The position numbers and the translations under genes were made by a program. 60,000 bases of DNA, taken from positions 21,509,060-21,569,059 of the forward strand of contig OX442314.1 in the NCBI GenBank assembly GCA_949358305.1, given 5' to 3'. This DNA comes from Strigamia acuminata. Lineage: Eukaryota; Arthropoda; Chilopoda; Geophilomorpha; Linotaeniidae. The notes below the pieces were generated by a model that saw nothing but the letters and a program-made list of their open reading frames with translations, did no database searches and had not been told where the DNA came from. Below, one piece after another: positions 12,001 through 20,245 of this stretch. The first letter of the stretch is position 1; every line of letters begins with the position of its first letter.

Positions 12001-14594
12001 CTGTATTTGTACTAATTACTAAAGTTGGTTGATGTAACTTTAGCTCCTAATTGTTACAATCCTGAGAAAAGTGACGATGTTATCCACGAAAAATCCCACA
12101 ACTACTCATTTGGAATTAAATTATCCGATGTTAAACCTAACAATGTCCCAGGTGAGCATAATATTCTTAAGTGCAGTTCTTAGCATCAGTATAATTAATA
12201 CTCTCCTAGAAGTTTGACAAAGGTTAGAAGTGCTTTTAGTAAAATGAAGTACACTGCTAAATTTTGTTCATAGCTTTGGTGTGCAGAGTATTTATTTACT
12301 TTAGTTCATAATAATAATTAGTAATGATTAACCTTTCCTTCATAATAACTTAACACTCTTATCTTTCAAGTCTATCCATTACAGGAAAGGTAAGTCTGTA
12401 CATTAATATAAAGTGCCACGTTATCTTTATCAGGTTTCTGAAAATGTTTTATATTACGTGGTAGAGTAATATACAAGTATTAAATTAATCTGTGGCACAC
12501 CGCATTAGCAAGTATATAAATTTTAATACAGGTTGAGATTACACAGGGTTTTGCACACTTCCAGATCTTCATAAATATTCTTCTTTTATCTTTATTTTGC
12601 TTGTGGTTCTATGGTATAAGTGTTCTAAAGATACAAATGCGTTTCTCTTTTATTTCAATCTAATTACACTAATGATCTTTTCTGTGTCCTCCTCATAATC
12701 TTAGCAGCAAATCTCTATGATCCTCTCAAAGGCTTAGATCTGTATAGGGCTAAGTCTCCAAGTTTCTCTTTTGGGATTAAACATGCTTCTACCCATGACA
12801 TGACAATACCAGGTATATGAATGTAATGACAAATTTTTTCCTTTTTCTCACAGGATTCATTTCTTGCACAAAAGATGTTCACATACATTTTGGTCTTATT
12901 TTATCAAAATAATATTTATCTCTGATGTCATTTAGTTTTCAAAAGTTAAATGTAAATTTATTTTCAGCTCCTAATGCCTATCAACCAGAAAAAGGCGACG
13001 ATTCAGTTCATAAGTCTGCGCCTGATTTCAGTTTTGGTGTGAAAGTTAAAGACCCAGAGGCATTTAATACTCCAAGTAAGAAATTTTATAAAAATGTTTG
13101 AAGGATGTTAGTTGAATTTGTTTTTATTGCAGGCCCAAATTCTTACTTAGTTCCAACGTTACTGGGTGAATCTCCAAGTTACACGTTATCTGGGAAAGGA
13201 AAAGATGCAAAACCAAGCCAGGTTTGGAAACTGGACTTGAATTTAGAGGAAAAATAGATTTGAATCAATCAATTTTAATTTCCAGATTCCTGCACCTAAT
13301 GCGTATGCTGTCCCAGATTCAAGCGCGTACAAACTGAAGAGTCCAAGTTTCTCTTTAGGAGAGAAAACAGAATTGCCTTGTGACAAGACCCAGAAACCTG
13401 GACCAGGAGCACATTCTCCAGAAAAGGTAAATTGGAAACGATAATTGCTTTTTAAACATTTATCTGGATAAAAATTATTCAATTATTATTCAATAAATTA
13501 TTCAACTGTTAGCATGTGTAGAAATCAGTGGTGCAGTCTTAAGAAAAGTCAAATATATATGATCCCCCAAACCATAGTAGCAACGATGATCGTTTTAACA
13601 TCGCATCTATGTACAGTCGTGGTCAGTTTAGCTGATTTAAGTTTATCTACCAGGTGACATAAAAAAAAATCCATTGAGATTCAACAATGACATCAATCTT
13701 GACCTGGTCTCTCGTCTTGCTCTAACAACAGTAAGATAGACCGAGCAAATAATGATCGATAAACTTAAAACAGCTAAACTGAAGGGAAGTTTTTTCTGTT
13801 CACGACTGTATATACTATATTAAACTTTGCATCTATCTAGATGTGTCATTCATTGTGTTACTTGGGAATGGTCGAATAACGGTGATGTTGTACAAATACA
13901 ATTAAAATTGAGAATTTCATTACATTACCGATGAAATTTCTTGGAATTTCTTCAAAATCAGATGGAATTTCTTGGAATTTCTTCAAAATCTGATGGAATT
14001 TCATGGAATTTTACTAAAGGCTGATAAAACGTGATTAAAAATTAATTCAAAAATTAAATCAAATTTTGTTTTAAAAATAATTAAAAATTGGTATAACCCA
14101 AAGTACCTTTCAGCGTAGAGCCAAAGATATATGGCGTATGCCCTCCACTACAGCACTGATAGTAATACATAACTTACTTTGTGATATCAGTGTTGACTGC
14201 CATAGCACCAAATGCAGTACAGTACAGCCTACTTTTCTATTGATCTCTTTAGGACTGCACGACAAATACAATTTTTATGAAACCAAAACCACTTTCTATT
14301 ACCTTTAAAATGCAATTAATTAGTTTTGATATTTACATGCAGAAATGTGGTTTTTAATTAAATATATTAAATTTATTAAATTATAAATGACAGAATTCAC
14401 GGAAATGTATCGGTAAAAGAAATGTATCTGGATAAACAAAATATTTTATACAACATTTTGAAGGAAAAAAAAACCCTCTAAATTTTTTCTACTTTACATT
14501 TCATTTGCAGGTGGAAGCGTGCAACGTCCAACAGCCCCGCGTCAGTTTTGGCATTAAACACAGTCCATATTCAACAACAATGGCTGTGAAATAA
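1..14594 (+). CDS. ODF3/CIMAP-like SHIPPO-repeat protein, 3' part (33 visible exons)
   Basis: Probable microtubule/axoneme-associated protein of the outer dense fibre 3 (SHIPPO) family, in which short Pro-Gly-Pro-x-x-Tyr repeats bind or line microtubules. The first exon (1-65) is cut by the window edge. Exons 2-30 are each 108 bp, phase 1-1, one 36-residue repeat each: 289, 596, 838, 1130, 1462, 1786, 2113, 2451, 4743, 5150, 5501, 5827, 6143, 6411, 6703, 7468, 7848, 8169, 8501, 8816, 9061, 9353, 9705, 10067, 10376, 10630, 12044, 12705, 12968 (starts). Then 13133-13221, 13286-13426 (contains PGPGAH) and 14511-14594 (C-terminus VSFGIKHSPY, stop TAA). Repeat core: PAPNxYxPxKSD...YSFGxK. About 1,170 residues are visible, far longer than typical family members (about 250). 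Odd: the exon at 2113 lacks an AG acceptor and the exon at 7468 looks degenerate. Family call is strong; the role is inferred from the family. Confidence 0.88.
2113..2220 (+). other. SHIPPO repeat exon with mutated splice acceptor
   Basis: This type A exon has an open 108-bp frame and a good GT donor at 2221. The acceptor reads taaataa|ctccaaatg, where every sister exon has ag|ctcc. The next AG (2127-2128) would shift the frame and reach a stop at once. Because the exon is symmetrical (phase 1-1), skipping it keeps the frame, so the gene need not be broken. Confidence 0.75.
2559..2790 (+). repeat. Intron segment duplicated at 6811-7020
   Basis: The first 200-odd bases of intron 9, including cattaataacccgtgtatt and cggccaacatgaaaaatcaa, recur in order just after the exon ending at 6810. 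The intron 3' ends (4690-4742 and 7415-7467) also match. The two introns are paralogous but hold different insertions. Confidence 0.85.
3108..4231. mobile_element. Long-TIR foldback-type DNA element in SHIPPO intron 9
   Basis: The left arm (about 3108-3430) reappears as an imperfect reverse complement at about 3945-4231. Outer ends read tactacccgca / tgcgggtagta. Inner matching stretches include gcgctacttggcacaagtgt and caccacattcaaaaaatcac. The arms are about 300 bp around a roughly 500-bp centre without a convincing transposase frame. No clear target-site duplication was found. Probably a non-autonomous foldback or long-TIR MITE. Confidence 0.75.
4321..4540. mobile_element. Small inverted-repeat element with central hairpin
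   Basis: An imperfect inverted repeat: ccaagagtaccgtatttta (near 4324-4343) against aaaatacggtattcttgg (near 4518-4536). A central hairpin with arms tcacgaacga / tcgttcgtga lies near 4452-4484. It sits beside the long-TIR element, inside the same intron. Likely a MITE fragment. Confidence 0.5.
4743..9460 (+). repeat. Two consecutive seven-exon higher-order repeats of the SHIPPO array
   Basis: Exons starting 4743, 5150, 5501, 5827, 6143, 6411, 6703 (types A B A B A A' B) are repeated in the same order at 7468, 7848, 8169, 8501, 8816, 9061, 9353. The offset is steady at 2,650-2,725 bp, and intron sequences match as well as exons. The three-exon block A-A'-B also occurs at 596-1237 and 10376-12151. 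Type A carries the motif SDGKVNESAP, A' carries SDENVHESAP and B carries SDQVVHEKSH. The unit of duplication was therefore genomic blocks of several exons, not single exons. Confidence 0.85.
7468..7575 (+). other. Degenerate SHIPPO repeat exon
   Basis: Compared with its block-mate exon at 4743-4850 this exon carries D to N, V to L and F to L changes at positions otherwise nearly invariant in type A repeats. Its last base is G to T, giving tccat|gtaatg, so the junction codon becomes Ser rather than Ala. GT and the open frame survive. It may be under relaxed constraint or weakly spliced. Confidence 0.6.
10945..11100. mobile_element. GC-rich palindromic MITE-like element
   Basis: A near-perfect inverted repeat: the left arm begins ccgtactgcctcgatttaac at 10949 and the right arm ends gttaaatcgaggcagtacgg at about 11096. 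The centre is strongly G+C-rich (gccgaccaccgggcgggtcg), in sharp contrast to the AT-rich surroundings. It lies in the intron between the exons at 10630 and 12044. Confidence 0.75.
11133..11622. mobile_element. MITE with perfect 28-bp terminal inverted repeats
   Basis: The left end AGAGTTTGCGAGATGCATTT (11133 onward) is matched by the exact reverse complement ending aaatgcatctcgcaaactct at 11622; the match runs through 28 bases on each side (11133-11160 and 11595-11622). About 490 bp in all. No open frame resembling a transposase. Confidence 0.8.
11690..11981. mobile_element. MITE with about 60-bp imperfect TIRs
   Basis: The left arm gctacattcatgtccaacat (from 11690) and the right arm ending gtcagacatgaatgtagc (11981) are inverted copies. 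The match extends to gcgctgtgattggt against its reverse complement near 11935. It lies next to the 11133-11622 element. Confidence 0.75.
13614..13808. mobile_element. Tc1/mariner-like MITE, copy 1
   Basis: 195 bp with ends CAGTCGTGG and CACGACTG flanked by TA on both sides (13612-13613, 13809-13810). That is the classic Tc1/mariner target duplication. The interior matches the element at 51175-51355 in reverse orientation, for example aacttaaaacagctaaactg. Confidence 0.82.
13935..14012 (+). repeat. Short tandem repeat, unit about 31 bp
   Basis: The motif aatttcttggaatttcttca followed by aaaatcagatgg occurs twice in a row and starts a third time. It lies in the last long intron of the SHIPPO gene. 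Confidence 0.7.
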
Positions 14595-14905
14595 ACCGAT
14601 AATAATCGTATTCTTTTTATATTTCAGTTTTTACTTTTGCTATAAATCTCTTGCTTTATAGAATTTGTTAGAGAACAAATGTTGAAACCTGTGAATTCTG
14701 ATGATTGCCAATAAGTTTGGATTAATTATATTGTTAAATGTTAACCACAACGCTTTTTCTACTTAAAAATATCGCTTTTAGTATTTTTATTGTTTTTTTC
14801 CTTACACTTTTTGAATTATTTTTGCTTCATTTTATTTCGGGTATTGATGGCATTCCAGGTAGTTTTGTATGGTTGTTGTAACTAATATTTTATATTGAGG
14901 TGAGA

Positions 14906-14919
14906 AATAAATTAATAAA
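14906..14919 (+). terminator. Poly(A) signals of the SHIPPO gene
   Basis: Two AATAAA hexamers (14906-14911 and 14914-14919), about 310 bp after the TAA stop at 14594, with no other transcript in between. Confidence 0.55.
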
Positions 14920-15665
14920 AAGTATCATGATTGAATTTACCAATATGATTTATTCAACAAAAATCAATAACGCTTGATCAAACAGTCTTCACTTTAATCC
15001 ATTATCTTAAAAATGCCTGCATCATCCAAACAAAAACATAGGCCACTCCAATTTAAAATTTAATCATCGAATCTCATTTAAATTTAAACAATAAATCTTA
15101 ATATGTCGAAGCAGATAAAGCTTTATCCACATGGGGAAAAAATTCGGTCGAGTTTCTGCTTGCTTTGTCGAGTGATTGAACATTAACTACTTAGAAAGTT
15201 AAAGAAATAAATTTAAAAAAAGTATATATAAATGTGAAATTGAAATCGTGATTTCATTTGCTCTCTACCACCAAATCAACACTGTGCACTTGAAATGTTC
15301 AATTGTGGACTCAAGATTAGAGATTTAAGAACAAAAAAAATCTTGCAATGACGCATTCTCAAGTTCTCGTGGCAAATCACCTGACTTTCCAAAACGATAA
15401 CAAAAACACTTAGAAAATGAATTCTCACTTGTATTTGTATTTACATTACTGAAACAAGGAGAAAATTTAAATGTTTTCCCCATTCAAAGCAACAAAGTGT
15501 CACTTAGCGGTTACAGCTGTCAAATCAAAGCCGAATGAACTCAACAGCAAGAAGAATTTATCAATTTCTTAAAGATTTAATGTTATTTATTTATTTCGGA
15601 CGTCATCTTCTTTAAGTGTTTTCAACTTGCCATTGAATCAATACTATATATTTTGATATCAACTA

Positions 15666-15679
15666 GTTGCCATGGCAAT
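15666..15679. promoter_or_regulatory. X-box-like (RFX) palindrome
   Basis: GTTGCCATGGCAAT is close to the RFX/DAF-19 X-box consensus of two GTTRCC-type half sites. A CRE palindrome follows 18 bp later, in a locally G+C-rich stretch with ggcgcgcc and gccgcggg. That is promoter-like, but no adjacent coding exon was found. Confidence 0.4.
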
Positions 15680-15697
15680 AAGCAGGCGCGCCTTTGA

Positions 15698-15705
15698 TGA
15701 CGTCA
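15698..15705. promoter_or_regulatory. CRE palindrome TGACGTCA
   Basis: A perfect CREB/ATF full site, 18 bp from the X-box-like palindrome at 15666. It is one of four perfect copies between 15.6 and 20 kb. Confidence 0.45.
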
Positions 15706-18700
15706 ATAGCAAAGCGAGCCGCGGGAGACATTAATAATAAAAACATCACATTGTCTGATGTGCTAAAGTTTTTAAGCAATTAAAATTTTGACATTTTGGC
15801 CACTTTGGTCCCAAGATAATCTGATCATAATTTAACCTCGAGCTGTTATTAAAGTTGGAATAACTTTTCCAACGTCATTTCAGTTTTGTTTACTTTTGAA
15901 TAAATAATTTCAATACTTAATAATCATAGCAAATTTTTATCATTATTCTTGGCGCATTGATGCACAAACATGAGGTCATGGACACGTCAAGTTGAAATGT
16001 GAATAAAACATGTTCTAATCCCATTCTAGCCCATTCATTATAATGAATTACAACCAGGTAAGGTTTCTTGCTTCGGGTTTCCTTGCTGGTAATTTATTTT
16101 TGTCAAATTCTAGCGCAGTGTACCAATTTGTCTTGGTAGAAACCAGAAAACAAACCTAAACAAATTGGTCTGAAGGAATAAATGCACTGAGTTTGATTAA
16201 AATTGTTGCAACATTGGCTTTTTTCCACTTTGCTAAGAGCAGTCGAAAATTTCGTAGACGAATTTTACGTATGCAGAAGCTTATCTTAATGATCCTGCCA
16301 GTTCCGAGCATACTTTTATCTGATTTAATTAAGGTTAAAAGTTGATCAAATATTGTAGGAAATAATTTTAAGGTACCGGTACTCAAAACATTTTGTTTTC
16401 AACCACAATGTTTAAAATGATTAATGTGTCCACTTTATTCGATCAAATTAGACAGAGAACCCAAAACCAAAGCTCATTTCAACGCATTACCACTGAAGTC
16501 GAAGGGGGATAGATCGTAAACAAGCTAATTAATGGAAATTTATTTTCCAGACATTTTTTCTGATAAAAGCCAACAAACAAACTAATGCTGAGCTTTAGGA
16601 ATATTAAATTATTCTGTTTATAATGAAATGCGAAATTGTGTTATTTAAAAATTAATGTGCTAAAGTAATATCTCTGGTTCCATTTTTTTTTCATTTTTCA
16701 TAATTTAAACACTAAATCACTTCACCCAAATATCAAATACATGGAAATTTAGTAACATCTAACCTTCCTCCAGCTCAGATTACAAGGATTTTTTAATTGA
16801 AAATTTTCTTATCCGTTGGTAGACCCCCTTAAATACGCATTGGACAAAAAGCAATGCAACTCTAACATAAATGTTTTATTCTTGTGAAAATTTACTGTCA
16901 ATATATGTTTTAAGATAGAATTTGCATCATTGCAGTCATCTAAATCAGAATTGCTCCAAAAACTAGCAAAAAAATTTGATGGCCGCTGCTGATTGTACAA
17001 AGTCGAAGTCGGCTGCTAAAATTAAAACATCTGGGAGTTGGTCGCCATATTATACAACTTTGTCTGTCTGAAGCAAAATTGTTAACTTTCATTTGATGGT
17101 ATCTGATTTGATCAACATTAGTGTAGCAACTGGAAAATATGTTATCTGTTAAGACCTACAGGTGTTTGTCTGACAGAAGTGCAGGTCATGTTCATCGAAT
17201 ACAGCAAAAAGCAATCTGTTAGATGTTGTTTGGACAAGTCAGAAGCTCTACGTAACTGTGGTTTCTCGGTGAAAACAATCCAAAACGTACATTTAAAGTC
17301 ATGAGTGACATTTTTCTAGAACACAAAATTCATGCAATTTGACCAATTATTAAAGTTCATATCAAGCAGATGGCCAAAACGGTTTGTCACAAAATACTAT
17401 TGTTACGAATAAATTTTATTTTATTTGCTTTTCTTTACTCTTTCTGGTTTTGTTTATGTTTGACTGATTTGGTGTTTTCTAGTTAAGGTAAGTAAGCCAT
17501 CACCAGAGGGATCACAAACAAATTTGAATAGATTTTTGGAATATATTATCACACTGAGATTGTTTACTTCAATGTTGTCCCAGCTATCAATGCATTTCCT
17601 ATCAATCATCCAATCTATCATTTTGTAACCTCCGATTAGCGGCAACTTTGATCATCATGCATTCATGCTGTTTGGTACGCATTGCTGCATAACTTTACTA
17701 AATCAAATGGGAATTCAGCCTGCTGTTTTGATTTTAGAGAAAATATACTTCAAGATAATCTAATGGGATAAAAAGAATTAAATGAATGCTGATTTTTATT
17801 CGAAAAATCAAACCATAGTCTATAAATAGAAACAAAATGTCTCTTCAATCCACTTTAGTAATTTTTTTTCAAACACAGAGTCGTCTAAATTACACTTTTA
17901 GTTGCATTCAGTCTTAATGGGGTTTGAGATCTTGAAAAATAAGCATTAAGTATGTATATTCGCTTCTCGAAACAACTGTTTTTATGTCACAATGTGAAGG
18001 GAAATAAATACAAGCCTAATTGGAATTTTTAAACTCCTTTCTCAGTATAGTATCGGCTTGCTGTCGAAATTAAAAGTGGGAATTGTGCCTGGATGAAGCT
18101 GAGTACTCGATGCTCTAGTTACTACACCGATTATCTTTTACATCGTGGAGGCGGTGGCAATCTGCCGAGCAAGCTTGGCAAGAAGATCACAATCAAATCG
18201 AAATAGGCAATCCAACAGCACGTACAAATCCCATAAGAAACACAAAACTAGATAAAAAGAAAATAATAACAAGAATAAAACTGATAATACAGAACAGAAG
18301 TTGACGACCACAATCGGGCAATAACAAGAAAGAGCTGATGAATATTTTATATCCATTGCGCTATTCAGAGCGACTTGAATTGTTAAAAACCACACAAAAC
18401 AGCCCTTTAGCAATAGAAATCAGACGCTGTTCGAGACAGCTTCTGAAACACGTTAAGTTTGCAGTGAAAAAGCAACCGAAAGGTCGAAAACCTGCTTCGA
18501 GCTAATTACTTTACTCTCAACCGCAACACAGTCACAAAATTCAATAAAATTGTATTTACCCAGACTGCATCCACTTTAAAAATTCTGAAAATTCAGAAAT
18601 TTCTTCTTCACACTTAAAAATCCTTGCCGCAATTACAGTAATCACGCAGCATGCCGAGCATTAAAACAAACAGTTCTTGAAAAAATCTCTCCAAGCCAAG

Positions 18701-18995
18701 CAAATATCATCAAAATTACAAACAATTAACCTCAAATTGCAACTTAATTTGATTCAAACAAATACAAAACATTTCGACGAATTTATCGCAGAGTATCAGT
18801 TTCTGCAAGGCAATTCTCCACAACATAAACAGCAATTACAAGGTAATCTTATTCATTTGCAACGTCCAAATCGAATTTATCCAATAAAATAAACAAAGAT
18901 AATAAAATATAATATAAACAAAATAAACAAATTCTTTCCTTTTTTATTTCCGTTATGTTTTCTCTGCTCCCACCGTTAATGTGCTCTATACACTT

Positions 18996-19009
18996 GTTGC
19001 CTAGCGACC
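18996..19009. promoter_or_regulatory. Second X-box-like (RFX) palindrome
   Basis: GTTGCCTAGCGACC has two RFX half sites with a 2-bp spacer. It lies about 1.25 kb upstream of the synaptotagmin start, just before a short CpG-containing stretch. Confidence 0.4.
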
Positions 19010-19282
19010 AGATGCTGCGTCTCTTTCCGTACCCATGATGCTCAGTTTGCAACCGTTTCATCATTACTTGAAGCGAGTCTTCTCATTCAACAGGTGTGAT
19101 TGCAATGGGTGTTTTGCGTGCATCATCGCCTTCCCCCTTTCCGTCGAGGACGGGGAAACTCACAACCCCCACTACTAGTAAGTTGAGTTTATCTTTGCTA
19201 TCTTTTTATTGTGCGTTTTAATTTGGATATTTTAATTGAACTCCCAAACGTAACCCTGAACTTGACATCATGCCCAGCACGA

Positions 19283-19290
19283 TGACGTCA
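19283..19290. promoter_or_regulatory. CRE palindrome TGACGTCA
   Basis: A perfect CREB/ATF full site upstream of synaptotagmin. Further copies lie at 19468-19475 and 19903-19910, so three fall within 630 bp. Confidence 0.45.
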
Positions 19291-19467
19291 TTCCCAGGTT
19301 TTTCGGGGATAATGTTGCATTTGCAAGATACATATTAAGCATTTATGCCACAAATATTCATTTTTATGCATAAATTCCAAAAAAATTAAAACATTTTGTT
19401 TGATTTGCGCAATTTGCGTAGCTATTTTTTAACATCTTTTTGTTCTGTGTGGTTAGTGGTTTTAATA

Positions 19468-19475
19468 TGACGTCA
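19468..19475. promoter_or_regulatory. CRE palindrome TGACGTCA
   Basis: A perfect CREB/ATF full site, about 780 bp upstream of the synaptotagmin ATG. Confidence 0.45.
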
Positions 19476-19902
19476 TTGTGCATTAAATTGCTAAAAATTA
19501 CATGTTGTAACTTATTCGTTTTTCTTATTTGTGATTAATTTCACATTTCTTTCAATTCTGCAAGTTTAAGCGAATGTAAAACAGAAAAAAAAATTTTATT
19601 CCTCCTCCACGTTCAGTTCTGAATAAAATTCACACGAGGAACAAGATTAATTGAATAATAGTTAATTGAATAATAGTTACCGGTAATTGAATAACTACAA
19701 GTTTTTTGCTATACCGAAAAGAGTCCTTTTGTTCGTTAACCCTTTGATCATATTCCCCATTGCATCTTTGCTTTTTTTTTCCTTTGTTTTCTCAACCCCG
19801 AATTTTCTTGACCTCGAACTTCGCAATGACAAAACGAAACATTAGACAAGGTATAGGGAAAGAACCTAAATCGATATTTGCACGCGCAATTGCCAACTCG
19901 TT

Positions 19903-19910
19903 TGACGTCA
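19903..19910. promoter_or_regulatory. CRE palindrome TGACGTCA
   Basis: A perfect CREB/ATF full site, about 340 bp upstream of the synaptotagmin ATG. Confidence 0.45.
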
Positions 19911-20245
19911 CCAGGTTCACTTCTCACTTCTCAGGTAGCTCAAGCAACGTCATGTGCAAATAAACAAAACAGTCATTTAAAAATTTGTAATCAAAACAAA
20001 ACAGAAGAAAACATTTCATTAGTTTTACCATCAACTGGTTCTTAAATTTGTATTTTGTATTGAATTTCATGTGATTTTGAGGCTTTGCACGGTAGTGAGT
20101 ATCGTGACCTCTTAAACTTGCCTTACGACTTTAAAATATTTAAATCAAATACGTATAACAAAGTATATACGGTATATCGATCGTCTCTTGCAAAAATTGT
20201 GGTTTAACGAGATTTCTTTTTGTTCTCAATCAATTTCTAGATGAA

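Larger units (their letters stand above)
14920..20245. other. Long non-coding stretch upstream of synaptotagmin
   Basis: No open frame here looks like a gene; the longest are isolated, low-complexity and lack splice partners. It holds X-box-like and CRE palindromes, listed separately. A possible untranslated exon for synaptotagmin ends near 19177-19181, where cactacta is followed by the strong donor gtaagt. The last acceptor (tttctag, ending 20240) just precedes the coding start, which supports a 5' untranslated exon upstream. Confidence 0.5.

Noticed and set aside
12385-12389. Possible 5-bp micro-exon (cag|gaaag|gtaagt) in a SHIPPO intron
   Set aside because: It would break the phase 1-1 frame that every neighbouring exon keeps.
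18138-18413. Hydrophobic 91-residue minus-strand frame
   Set aside because: AT-rich chance frame with no splice context, poly(A) signal or family motif.
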